NCBI GenBank assembly: GCA_025345505.1
Contig: JANVCC010000021.1
Span: 31,554,419-31,618,418, forward strand
DNA: 64,000 nucleotides
DNA from: Todiramphus chloris collaris
Taxonomy: Eukaryota > Chordata > Aves > Coraciiformes > Alcedinidae
Reading direction: 5' to 3'
How positions within the stretch are numbered: the stretch's first letter is position 1; each line of letters opens with the position of its first letter. The translations under genes were made by a program, and so were the position numbers. Under the pieces are notes generated by a model. It saw nothing but the letters and a program-made list of their open reading frames with translations, ran no database searches and had not been told where the DNA came from. Below, in pieces: positions 23,687-36,109 of this stretch.

Positions 23687-23976
23687 GATGGGTGGGAGGT
23701 GAGCTAGGTAGAGAACTGTCTGAATGACAGCGCTCAAAGGGTTGTGATCGGTGGTTCAGAGTCTAATTGGAGGCCTGTAGCTAGTAGTATTCCCCCGAGG
23801 TTAGTACTGGGTCCAGTCTTGTTCAACACATTCATCAATGACATGAAAGTAAGGACGCAGTGTACCCTTATCAAGTTTGCTGATGATACAAACTGTGAGG
23901 AGTGGTTGACATACCAGAAGGCTGTGCTGTCATTCAGTGAGACCTGGAGAGGCTGGATATTTGGGCAGAAAGGATA
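23687..23976 (+). mobile_element. CR1 LINE internal fragment (RT palm), both ends missing
   Basis: Landmarks are 'tagagaactgtctgaatgac' (about 23711), 'caaagggttgtgatcggtgg' (23737), 'gtactgggtccagtc' (23804), 'gttcaacacattcatcaatg' (23821) and the FADD codons at 23876-23887. It ends abruptly near 'gagacctggagaggctgg'. Unlike a normal 5'-truncated LINE, the 3' UTR and octamers are absent. Confidence 0.87.
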
Positions 23977-23980
23977 CTAA
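23744..23980 (+). pseudogene. CR1 RT palm remnant with intact FADD box
   Basis: The frame reads GGSESNWRPVASSIPPRLVL, then GPVLFNTFINDM, then IKFADDTN (FADD at residues 45-48). The usual [10 protein letters not shown] motif is altered to SIPPRLVLGP. About 79 codons remain of a protein of several hundred, so it cannot function even though the catalytic aspartates survive. Confidence 0.82.
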
Positions 23981-24780
23981 TGAATTCATGAATGGAATTC
24001 TTTTGTACAGAAAACTGCTGATCTGTCTAGAAGTTCATGCCTCTCCCACTTTTTTTTTTTTTTTTTTTAACGTGACAAAGTTGTCTAGAGCTTGGAAAAT
24101 TTTGGAGGGGACTAGTGGGCTTTTTTTCCCTCTTATTCTAATTATAAAAATAAATTAAGCTTTGACCTCTAAGCCACAAAACAAAATAAAGGATTATTAG
24201 TATTACAAATATAAAATTATATTTATTTGAACTAAGTGATACCAAGTACGTTCCCATTCAATAATGGACTGTGTTAATAGTAAGCAGAAAACCAAGGCAG
24301 GAATAAAATTAAAATGGTCTCCCTGTTAAAATTGCCTCTAAAACAGTCTTAATGGTGACTATGTTTCATTTCTAAATATTTCTTCATCTTTCTTTAAAAG
24401 CATTAACATAAATATAGGCACTCCTCCCAGTCAACTGGGAAAGAGAAAGAGATCTACTCATCCTGGTTTAATCCTAGCCAAGATGACTTAGAGGATCAAC
24501 ATTACATTTAGATGAATAGTTAAAGAAAATGTTATACTAAGATAGATCTTTAAAATTAACTAAAATACATTTTTTCACAGGAAATACTTATTAGTCTTTA
24601 TTAACCACAAATGGACTCAGCTTCAACTTTGAAGCCATCTAAAGTAATGCGAGATGAATTCCACTTTGGTTACTTTTAGTAATAATTTCTGTAAGCATTC
24701 ATGGAATCTGAAGGGTGTGTAGACACCTGGAATGTAGACACCTGATTTGCTAGTGTATCTGGTTAATGGCTAGTCATAAT

Positions 24781-24927
24781 TAAAAAAACAAACAAAACCC
24801 AAACAACAAATATAAGAAAGAAACAAAGACACCCAAACCAATCAAAAGCAAAACAAAAAAATCCCCCAACAAAACAAAACAAAAAAAACCCCAAAAAAAA
24901 CAAACAAAAAAAAAAACCCAAACACCT
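24781..24927 (+). repeat. A/C-rich low-complexity tract
   Basis: Irregular mixture of AAAAC, CAAAC and AAAACCCC units over about 147 bases. The complementary strand carries several GGGG and GGGTTTT blocks. Confidence 0.8.
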
Positions 24928-27816
24928 GAGTATGTAAATCATAATGAACAGGAAGCAACAGAGACAATCAGAAGGACCACAAGTCTCAGGCTCACTTACT
25001 GTTCAGCTGTTAAAAACTCCTCAAGCATAACCTTTAGAGGTCAACCCAGAAATTTGTAATATTAAGAAGCTGGGGAAACAGTCTGTCATAGGTGTCATAG
25101 AAAACAGCAAACATGAATGAACATTCAGCTAATATGAAATTCTTATGCCTACTATGTCTCTCCTATTGGTATTTAAAATAGATTAAATTTCTAATGCTAT
25201 TAGACATGCCAATGACACATGCTGCCATCACACTTTTTATTGTGAATAATAAAAAAAGAAGAGTACTCAATCTCTGCAGGTGAACAAATGCAGCAATTCA
25301 GTCAGGACTTCAAACTTTATTCTGGAAAGAGTGGATTTTTGCCATCCTGCTTTATTTTTCCATATTAAATATTGCATAATTGTCCTGGAATTATCTGTTC
25401 TAGTTTACAATGTCTTTCCTACATTTTTCAAAACCTGTCTTCTTAGCTTCATATCATCAATCACAATTCAGAAATATTTTGGGTTTTTTGTTTTTTTTTT
25501 TTTTAGTAATCTTTATACTATCTCCTTTGTGACGGAGAGGGAAGAGGGAGAGAGAAGATTTGCCGTCTTTTTTATACCTTGGTCAAAAATACGTCAAACA
25601 AAAATGAATGGTTAACTTTGAAATAAATACCTCTGTTCATAACTTATAGAATCATATAACAAATTCTTTCATAAAAACTTTAATTATCTAAAGATTCCAA
25701 TGTATTTACATTCAACATTGACTCTGCCTATTATCCATCATCCTTTTTCTGATAGCAGGGAATGGAGAAGCAGAGGAAAGGTTTTACTTCCACTTCTGCC
25801 TCCTCTCAGGTCCCTGAATGGAATAACTCCTCCCTGTCATTACAAAACTGCTAGGTTAAATCTGAGTTGCAAGAGGAGACTAAGAGTTATAGTTACTGGT
25901 GGAATTTCTGAATATCAGAAGTTTGCTGAATAGTTTACTACAAGGTGACAGAGAAGGAGCAGATATTGTCCTTCTAGACACCTTTTGCAATAACATTTAC
26001 TATAGAATAAAGATCCCAGGAATAGACTTTTGTCTTCTCTTTTTGCATACCCTCTATCTTCCTCAGGAAGAGAGCAAGCAGTGAGAGGAGAAAAGTTTAT
26101 ATGTATACTACTTCAGGTTCCATGAACCACTCCTTGGACAAGAGATCAAGTAACAATGACCCCTGGAATTCATCCACTAAGCTTTTGGGTCCTTCTTGAG
26201 AAGAATGACTGCATCTGTTTGATACTACCTAGCTCTGGATCTACATTAGACCCTGTGCATTGTCCCTGTATCTGTATAATATTGTATTGGTTTGTGTACT
26301 TTCCTCGCTGAAGTGTTAGGCATGATGGTGTCATGGTGTGGCCACCCACCAGAGTCTGTGTTTTTATTTTATTTTTTTAATAAGAAACTGAATGTATGCA
26401 CTGCTTGCATCTTCTTGTGACATGAGAGCGTATTTGTTTGATGGAGTAAATTATACATTTGAGAAAGCTTAAAATGGTGATGTCTCAACAACACTGTCTT
26501 GGAGGTGACCCCTGGAGCAAATTATCCACCGAACGAAGCCTACACATTGTTTTTTGAGAAAGGTTGCTGAAGGACCAATCTAGAGAGTAAGTTAACAATT
26601 AAGTAACAGGAATGACCACAGTACAGTGTACTTTTTACTTTTACCCTCTTTTGTTTATTAGGATATCGAGAAACTCATTATGCTCTATATTTGTCTGCAT
26701 TTCCATACTACTTATACTAGTACAAAAGTTTCAGAACACTATAATGCTATATTTTTTGTGTTATCACAATTGCAATATAATTACTGCTACTGACTGCGCA
26801 AAATGCAGTCACTAATATAAATAGTTCTGAATTAATTCTGGTTGACACAAATTGGTATGGATGCAAAGACCAGCATGAACTTAGCTTCCAAAAAAAGCAG
26901 ATCAGTGTGTTCTCTATTCTGCCTTCTTGTCAGTGGGAACATATTCAGGTTTTTCCAGTCCAGCTGGGAATTACACTGAATGTCATGTAGTGGAATACTG
27001 AGATTTCTACCTCTCCCTTAAATGTTTGGAACTGGACAATTTGTAGAAAGGATTTTAGATGGATGCTGATAGGAAAAAAAATGGGATCTCATGAGATGGT
27101 TACAAGATCAGAATACTAATTTTGACCATTCACAATGAAGGGAATAAAAGACAGTTTATTTAGTTTAAAGTGAGATTATTCTATCTCTTTCATTAAGATA
27201 ACATATATATACAAATTAAGTTCAGCTTTCTCTCTAAATTTTCATACCTGAACCATGTCTATCCTGCTGATTCTTTCTGTCCAATAGACTCACTCCATGG
27301 ACAAATGTAACTTGATATATTGCATCATAATCTTATATTTGCTACCTGTTTTAAAATATTCTTAAAGAATCTCTTCCATTTATTGTACATGGACTGATTT
27401 GATGTAAATTGAGTTCTTAAAGGCATCCTCAGATCCTTTCTGACTATAGGATGTTACTTATATAGGAAGGAATACTTTTAATTCTTTCAGCTATAAATTT
27501 AAGTCTAAATTTGAAAAAGTATTTTCTCAGAGGAAAAAAAAAAAGTAACAATAAAGGAAAATAACTCCTTATAGAAAATTACTGGTGTATTCACTCTTCT
27601 TTTCTGACTTGCTACTACTGCACTATAACTCTATTTATATTTTTCTATAATCTTTGCCTTTCTTTGAATTTAAATACTTTGTGATAGACAATATGTGCTT
27701 GCAGATGCTTTTATGTATGTGCCTGTTTACACAGAATATTAACAGTTTAAGGGACCATGTTGGTTTATGTTCTTTTAACAAAGCTTGCCTTTTAAAATAG
27801 TTTTACTAGTTACTAC

Positions 27817-27897
27817 AAGGAAAGAAGGAGGGAAGGGATGGAAGAGAGGAAGAGAAGAAGGGGGAAAGGGAAAGAGCGAAGGAAGGAAAGGAAGGAG
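27817..27897 (+). repeat. Purine-only GGAA/GAAG microsatellite
   Basis: About 80 bases almost entirely A and G (GGAAGG, GAGAGG, GGGAAA, GAAGGAAGG). One T and one C interrupt it. It is a candidate for triplex (H-DNA) structure and GGAA-repeat binding by ETS-type factors, but that is inference. Confidence 0.85.
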
Positions 27898-28300
27898 CCT
27901 TTTACTGCCTTTTAATGACTATTTTATGGCATTTAAGTACATTTGGCATGCTTAATTGCTTTACTATACAAAAACTTCTAAATTCTTTTTTTTATATTTC
28001 AGTCTAATAATAGTTACAAAGTACTTTCTAGATACTGTAGAAGGGTTGAGAAGTCAATGCTGAATAAGCAATAATTTAATTCCCTAGGTACAGTTTTGAG
28101 AGACCAAGGATTTTCATGTACACAATGAAAAACATTACTTGAAGTTTTGACAATGACTGGATTTTGGAATGGTGGTATTATTCTTGGTCCACAAACACTG
28201 ACACTGAGAACAAGCATTATACCAGCACCTCTTTTCCGCCTCAGCTCATAGTTGGTTGGTTGGTTTATTGTTTTCTCTTCTCCTCTTCTTTCACACTCTT

Positions 28301-28316
28301 CCCCCCCCCCCCCCCC
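28301..28316 (+). repeat. C16 homopolymer
   Basis: Sixteen consecutive C preceded by a C/T-rich stretch and followed by GCCC. Frames through it encode artefactual proline or glycine runs. Confidence 0.85.
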
Positions 28317-28496
28317 GCCCTTTACTATTCCCCTTTGCATATTACCAGATTTACTTTCACTGTATTTTTATTTCATGAATCATTCTTACTTTCCTTCTTC
28401 CCCCAACCTTAAATCCTTGTTCTGCAATGGGTGCACTTTCACCTAATAGCCCCATTAGGAAAATAAGCACTAAGAAAGGCAAGACAAATAAAAGAA

Positions 28497-28508
28497 GGGG
28501 GGGGGGGG
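28497..28508 (+). repeat. G12 homopolymer
   Basis: Twelve consecutive G, 180 bases downstream of the C16 run and complementary to it. Confidence 0.85.
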
Positions 28509-31173
28509 AAAGCAACCAAAACCCAAAAAAGATGCAGTAATATTAATGAAAACATTAACCAGGCAGACAGAACTAATATGGCTTGTTTTTTTTTTTTTTT
28601 TTTTTTGTTGCTATTGATCTTCTCCTTTCCTTTTTCATTTGCTGAGTATTTAACATAGCTTTCCTTAGGCAACTTTCCCCAGACACATTCAGAATCACCT
28701 CTGCAAAATCTATTCATTGTTTTTTTCCCTGAAGAGATTAGCATCTTTGGTCTTTAAAGAAGAATTGTCCTTCACTTCCAACACCTTGAACTCCTTGTGG
28801 TAATTTACCTAGTTTACTTATCTTACTTGTGAGGTCAAGTTATCTGCATTAAACAGCAGCTGGCACAACTCCAGTGTGAGAACATGTAATAGGGCAAGGG
28901 ACAGAGCTGTTTTTCAGCTGGGGAGATTCATGTTCTTCAGCTGCTACATGGCAGTAGAGCTGCTTCTTTTTTTTACCACTGCTGCTGAACTTGATTCATG
29001 CAGTTAAGGATCTGGAAAGAGTCTGTGGCATTTGCACTGGACATACTAGTCCCATGAGCAGGCTATGGAAGGTATGTAGTTGTAGACACTCTGAGTTCCC
29101 CTGGTAAATCCATGTATGTGTACTTCTGCTATTCTTAACTCAATCTTTTACCTGTGCATGTAAGATGAGAGATAGCTACGCTATGGAATGTGGTTTTTGT
29201 AGAGTAGATAAACTAGATCTATATGAGCTAGGGGGTATATCAGAAAAAGCTTAAAGAAAAGGTCATGGCGTTCTGCATGGGTAGATCTAGTCTGCTTCTC
29301 ATCCGGTATTTGTAGTCATATTCAAGTCTATTAAAGTTGCAGAACCATGGGTCACTAGACATGGGTCATATTGCAGGTACATCAAACATCACATCTTCTT
29401 CTAATGCCAAGATGTGAAATCTCTAATACTAACATCACACATCACTGATTTCCACTCAGAAGTCAGTCCATGGACCCAAATAATAGAAAACTGAAAAGAT
29501 GCAGGTAATTTGTAGGGAGGTAAAAGTTATCAAGAAAATCAATACACTTGCTCTGCATTGGCCAGCAAGACCAATCTGACTCAATTCAAATAAAAATCCT
29601 CCAACTGACCTACTTCAGAATAACTTATGCTTGACAGACTGTATTTTTGTGTTTCAATTTATAGTCCTTGTCCTGCTGCTATATTATGAAGTATACCATC
29701 TGCACCAGATAGAGTGGTCAACACAATGTAAATGAGTGTGATAGTACAGAATTTTCCAGTCATTTATATATATTGATAGCATATTATATTAATTTAAATA
29801 TGATTCTTATATTTTTGTATCTGTCCATATATTGGTGAATTAATCCCTTTTTTTCTCATGTTCCTGAAATTTCTTTCTGTATTTTATTCCCTGTATTTCC
29901 CATTTAAGCCCAAGTTATTTTTTGTCAGATTTGTCCACTTTTTTTTTTTTTAATTATCTGTCTTTCTTCCATTACCTTATCTTAATTGGTTATATCAAAG
30001 GAAGTCACAGATATGAAGATAGGAAATAGACATCTGTTATATTTGGCCCTCTCTAATGTGATTCCCCAAAGGATGGTAGTATTCTATGACAGAAGCAGAA
30101 TTTTGAACTAAAAGTGGTACATGTCAGAGAAGGAACATGAAGACCAAAAGAGAAATGGAAAGTACTGCAAAACCAGGGTTTTCTTGTTTGCCTATTTTAA
30201 CATTATCTCATTTGTACATTGAAAGTTTATAAAATAAATGTGTCAGATGTTCTATTTTATAACCATTGGCCAACTATCAAACACCAGGATTTTGGAGAAT
30301 CTCTGTATTTGATTCAGTGTTTGATGCCACATAGTTATTTTGCATGTATGTAATTACATACCCTTTAATTTTTAAGGAGTGTGAGTCATATGGACATCTG
30401 ATGCTCACCTATAAGTTGACAGAGAAAAATGATGATAACAGTGTTAGATCTGAGACATAAATTTATTGTTTTAGTCTTAATGTTCCTTTACATTTAATCT
30501 CACTTTTTGAGAAGTGGTTAAAGTTTCCTTAAGTTTGGTCAAGCAGTAGCGTTCATTTTTTGACTGACATCAAAAAAGTCATTTTTATCTGTACATTTTT
30601 AATGGTAGTATATATGTCCAAGGCACAGTTTGACTCTATACTATGGGACAGGAACAATCTGTGATATAATCCCATGTTCATGATTCCTTGAGACCATATC
30701 CCAATTCCAGGAGAGTACAAGACTTCCATTGACACCATTTCTAGTCATTGACTACCTTTCCAAACAGAAAAAAAAAAAAAGTGTAAGAGCAGAGAAGGAG
30801 TGATAGTGCACATTGATACTGTGAGGAAGATGACCAAAGCATGAGAAGTGAGAGGAGATCTAGGGACTACACTTCCTCTGAGGGCATGACATGGGCAGAG
30901 CACTCCTCTTGAAATCCAGCTCTCATGGCAACCTATGCAGAGATCCCATGCACAATGTAAAGTCAAACATTGTGGAAAAAGGTGACAGAATTTGTTGTCA
31001 GTGGGGTTTTTTTAAAACATTTTTTACTCTTAAAATGCTCTATACACTGTATGTTTTGTTACAAAGACTGAAGAGAAAATAAACTGTTCAGTGAATCAGT
31101 AAGGAAATATGTAAAGGGTTGTGTCTCTTGGTTGATTGATTTTTCCACTGAGTTAAACGAAGATGGTTTATGG

Positions 31174-31174
<1 letters not shown>
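28509..31174. other. AT-rich unique sequence, no gene seen
   Basis: Contains a T-run at about 28586-28606 and an A13 run near 30769. No coding or repeat family signal was recognised. Confidence 0.6.

Positions 31175-31221
<47 letters not shown>
31175..31221 (+). repeat. T47 homopolymer
   Basis: Forty-seven uninterrupted T, the longest homopolymer in the window. Exact length is likely unreliable in the assembly. Confidence 0.85.
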
Positions 31222-31224
<3 letters not shown>

Positions 31225-34200
31225 TCTGCATATACATTTGAGTATGTCTTCAGATGTTTATAAGGTGGGTGTGTAGAGGTGAGTCAGTGAAGAGTTAGAA
31301 CAATTCTGTTACCTAGACGAGTACTTGTCAAATGCCATTTAAGATACCGTAGGGCATCTGAATTGCACAGAAGGAAACAGAATCAAGTTCTTCTGCTCAT
31401 AGCATAGCAGGATAAAAAAAAAAAAAAAACAAACCAGATTTGCATTTGCACTGGCATCTATACTGTCTCTTTGCTATCAGCTGAATTAAACTGAAAGTGA
31501 ACCAAATACAACATTGAAGATAAAAATATCACTGGAAAAATGAGTTTTAATGGCAAGTCAGAGTGAAAGCTAAGGTACTCATTGGGGAGATAGTCTACAA
31601 ATTAATTCAAATGTAGTCAAATTGAAAAGAGCAGCATACACATTTTGAAATGTTATATTACTATCAAATTACACTTTCCTATTCCTTCTGGACTGACCAA
31701 GATATCTGCTACTGCCTTCAGAATATTATGGTAGGTGGAAAGAAGGAACAAAGAAATCATTTCCATTGATGTTTACAGTTTGCTGCCCAATACAATCCTC
31801 CATATCAGCTGATTTATTGATAGTAAATCTGGTTAGAATTAAAAGAAAAAGAAAAATAAATAACCCAACACAAAATTCCTTGGTATAGGAGTGCTAAAAA
31901 GGTATAAATTTACAATAGAATAAAAATTTGGATAAGTTCAAATATTTTGTTTGACTAAAACAGAAAGATTATATTGCTTCTTCCTTTCATGCAGACTGTT
32001 ATTTAATCTATGTAATCATAAGTAGATCAATAGCATGCAAAATAGTGTGTAAGTGAAATATTCAATTACATAATACAGTGTATAAAGTGAAAATTTTATA
32101 TGATTTTAGGATCTGTATTAAATTGTTGCAGATGATGGATGACACTGAAGCTATTGCTTCCCTATCAAAACTAAAGAAATATTAAAATGAGCATTTAATA
32201 TGTTGGAAAAAGAAGACCATTTAACCTAGTAATTTTTTTTTTTTTCCAATACATGTTGAAGATTTTTTGAAAATGAATACAAGGCAGCAGGTAGTCTACA
32301 ATTAGTATACCTCTTGATACTGCATCCCAGATTCCAGCAGTCTAAACATCTGGGATTTCCCCAGCTTGAGAATCCATATTTTGACTTTCTTTGCTTGAAA
32401 ATATTTTAATTAACTTGGTCCTACAGTAATGACTAGTGCCTAAAGATTCAAGAAATTAAATGAAATAAAAATTCCTTGCAATTTAGGTTGTAAGAAGAAA
32501 AATTTTAACAATTATATTGCTGTAAGATTATATTTGCCCTTATAAACAGTTTTATTTGTGTCCTTAGGCTGTCACAGTGTTACTCTCAAGAGGATCGCTT
32601 TTATTTGAGACTCTTGGAGGCTTGAAATCAGGACCACAGTCTTTATAAGAATGCAAGAATTACGTAATACACACTTTATTAAGTTAAGCATTAATATGAT
32701 TGCTATCCCTGGCACAATTATTAGAAAATCTTAGCTGACTGGGCTAAGCCACTTCTATTTATCCTGAGTTCAGTGATCTCACTTCTGAGTTCTTTCTTTC
32801 TACTTCCTTGTCTTGTTTGATTTAGTATATTTTTGCTACCTTGCTTACAGAATATTTATTATTTCTGTGATAAAAAATGTTCACAGAAGCACAAGATTTT
32901 ACTGTATCACCTAAAGAGAGAAGGAAACGAAGTTTTTAGACATTGAGTAATAAAAGATTCTTTCTTGACCTCTACCCAACAGACAAGATTGTCACAACAG
33001 ACCAGATTCTTTTGTAATACAAAGAGAAAGGAGGCAATATTGCAGATTTTGCTAACTTTATTTGTGTTAACGGTTTAAAAGTGTTTTGGCAGTTTATGAA
33101 AAAGATGAGGCATAGGTAGAGCATGTTACAGGTGGTTAAGAAGCATGCCAGAGTAACAAGGTCTGAATACAACTGAGAATGGATATATTTTAAAGAAGCT
33201 CAAAACCAGAACTGACAGAGCTTCAGACAACTGAACTAGTACATTTCATAACTCTAGAGTATTAGTGCATTGTACTGGGCAGGCCATAATATGTGTATCA
33301 TCCCTATTGAAGATCTGAGAGAACAGACCTGACTGGACAGAAGTGACTGTCAGAAATTAGCCAGCCAACAGCAGCTTTTAGCATTACAAATTAGGTATTT
33401 GCATTTCAATACACAAATGCACTAAACCTCATAGAACAAATAGTATATACCTCGAAAAGACAGTAACAGTTCACAGCAGAGTTCATGCTGAATTTTGCAT
33501 TTCAGACAGGGCTTTCTGACTGAAAACAGATGACTTACGACCTTGAAGTCTAGCAGTTTAATATACAGCTTGCTGGGAGGCAAGGTTCGTAATAGCAGGA
33601 ATTACATCTTTTAATCATATGTTAGTGTCAGAATTGCCACATGTACCAGGATGTGCTCTACCTTATATGGCTTACCATGATTCAGTGTGACATGAAAATG
33701 TTCAATACTCATTTTAAGGGCAAACATCCAAGCAGGTCTGTCCCAGCACTGAAAACAGTGTAAACACTGACATGTGAGACCAAGGGAATGCAAAAAAATT
33801 CTTACAGTAAATCTATGGAAATAATAAGAAATCTATGGATTCACATAGGAATTTATTCCAGATAGGGTAAAAGCTCATCAAACCAAATAATTTCCAGGTG
33901 AAAACTCTGCAGGTTGACAAGTCTGCATGTTGAAGCAAAACAAAGTTATGCTGTGAATTTTCCAGTTTAGGAGAAATTATAAGTAGGAATACTGTGGCTT
34001 TCTCTGGCAGAAAGGAAATTCTTCCTGTTTAACCATCTGTCCTTAAAACTTGCTAAAAAAAAAACTGAATCCTTTGTTTGACTTTAAATGTGTAGTAAAC
34101 AGGACAAAATAGAATGATAATGCTCAAGCAGAGGTGACTGTGAAGATAGCCGAACACATTAATTTGTAAAATGTGGTCGAGACATCTGTAGTTGGACAAC

Positions 34201-34375
34201 ATGATTTAATCAAACTGAAGAATAAAAATGTAGGCTAAATCTGCCCTAACACGGGTATCTATGAGTTAGACATCTGCATCTGACCAAATCACCATGATTC
34301 CCATTTATAAGACTGATTCTAGACAGTTATCAGAATGCAATTTGTATTATCCAAAGTCAAGTGACTTCCATGAAA
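31222..34375. other. AT-rich unique sequence, no gene seen
   Basis: Contains an A16 run at about 31413-31428 and a T-run near 32230. No frame longer than 70 codons and no recognised repeat. Confidence 0.6.
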
Positions 34376-34500
34376 AAAAACACAGATCAACAACAAAGAA
34401 ACGAAACCAAACCAACCAACCAACCAACCAACCACAAAAAAAAAACAACAAACAAAAACATTAAACAAAAAACCAAAAACCAAACCCAAAACAGCAAACA
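34376..34500 (+). repeat. (AACC)n microsatellite within an A/C-rich tract
   Basis: A regular AACC array at about 34405-34433 sits inside a longer irregular CAAAA/CCAAA stretch. The minus-strand frame at 34319-34624 reads through it and is not a gene. Confidence 0.85.
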
Positions 34501-36109
34501 CCTTAAGAAAAGCATTTGTTTGTCCTGTTTTATTTAAGGTTTGATCCTGAGCATGTCTATTCTGTTGTGCATGTATCTTAATGATCCCTGTGACCCTATT
34601 TCTATTGGACATCTCTCTGTTCACATTGAAAAAGCCTAATTATTTTTATTACCACCCAGTGGACACTGCCATAAGTTAAAGGTCAAAAGATTGTTAAGTA
34701 TGACCTACAGTTTGTCAGAAAAAGGTAATGGAAAGAGGAATGCAACAGCAGGGATGTGCCAAAAGCCAAAAATAAGCTGGAAGGTGACTTACAAGCTTTT
34801 ACATTTATTTTAAAAACTTGTTAACCCTTCAGTTACACATCGAAGCCCACAAGAACCTAAGTTTGAATTTATGGCCATTCAGGGTTTTGTTTACATATAT
34901 AATTTAAATGTTCATATGCACATATGAGTTATTTTTAAACCACAAAAATTGAACTAACAATTTCTTTTCAGTCAAGGATCGTGTATAAGACCCAAAATCC
35001 TTACTTCATTAATATTATACTGAGATGATACATTCACTGATGTATCATAAAAAATGATATTTCTAATATTGTTTTGCTCTTTAATATTTCTTCAGAACCT
35101 TCCTTACAAAGATCCTGCATGTTCACTGTAGTGCTAGAAAAAATTTATTATCTTTTCATCATCTACAGAAAAGCAATATTTGGGATGAGTTTTTTAAAGT
35201 CTGCATAGAACAAATGATGAGTCTCTTTGCAATGAATGGTATATAGCAGAAATGAAAAAAAAAAAAAGGTCTTACTTAGGTTTAATTTTATGTTTATAAA
35301 TTTTGTGCCAGCTACTCCACTTTGTCTATTTTTAATAAAGGTTATTCCATATGTAACTATAAGGCTAAGTAATTGTCCAAGAATTTGTGCACCTCTCATA
35401 ATATTGGTCAAAATACTATCCGTTCTCTTTTTCAGTACTGATGTTTGCTTGCTGAGATGTAAGATGAATGGTTTTCACTAATAAGCAAAAAGTAGGTTTT
35501 TATTTTCATTTTACTTTTGTTGATAAAAAAAAAAAAGGAAAGATATGATAAAGGGTAGTTTAGAAATAAAGATCATGATGGCAATTCCAAGAACTGGTCT
35601 TCAACCAACTAAATTGCTAATTCACAGGAAACAAGCATCATTCCTGATATCAAAATGCAGCTATCCCTTGTATCATCCCTGTTTATCTAGATTATATTTA
35701 TTTTCAATTATATTTTTCCTGTAGTCATGTCACTTTAAATGATTCCTGTTTCTTCTGTTCAGTGTTATCAGGGCAGTCTTATGATTATCTCTACATTTTT
35801 TTTAATTCTTCATATAAAAATATAAAACACAAGAAAACTTTTCATCAAGCACCAGCTATGCTTCTGTTAATGTCTTTGTTTATTTCTGCCAAGGCTACCA
35901 TATATTATATATCTCAGCTGTATGAAGTAAAAGAGAAAATAAAAGATGAAATTCTGATATCAGTGAAACATATTCAGAGCAGATGTCCCTTGCCTTGCAT
36001 AAGAGGACAAGGTAAGTGAATATAAGTAGTAAGTGCAAACTTATTATGTAGGATGTTGGTATTGTTGAATACCCTTCCTAGTAAGCTGGCAAAGGTGGAG
36101 AATGAGATG
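34501..36109. other. AT-rich sequence with one splice-bounded open stretch
   Basis: No confirmed gene. The open stretch 35763-36011 is flanked by good splice consensus and is listed separately. A-runs occur near 35258 and 35526. Confidence 0.55.
35763..36011 (+). other. Exon-like open stretch with splice consensus (hypothetical)
   Basis: A pyrimidine-rich acceptor (CTGTTTCTTCTGTTCAG) ends at 35762. A consensus donor (AAG|GTAAGTG) starts with GT at 36012. The 249 bases between are open in one frame, about 83 codons. The translation has a hydrophobic middle (PAMLLLMSLFISAKATIYYI) followed by a charged stretch ending HIQSRCPLPCIRGQGK, with no family I recognise. Codon use is AT-rich, like the surroundings. 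Chance occurrence is quite possible, since GTAAGT hexamers are expected many times in 64 kb. Confidence 0.2.

Larger units (their letters stand above)
23981..28300. other. AT-rich sequence, no gene seen
   Basis: Contains a T17 run (24052-24068), a long A/C-rich tract (24781-24927), a T-run near 25490 and a purine-only tract (27817-27897). A possible but unrecognised LTR-like stretch at about 26230-26570 is discussed as a finding. Open frames (for example 25280-25615) are AT-rich and have no domain. Confidence 0.6.

Noticed and set aside
28014-28340. 108-codon minus-strand open frame with a glycine run, and 82- and 64-codon plus-strand frames with proline runs
   Set aside because: The runs are translations of the C16 homopolymer, and the remainder has no domain.
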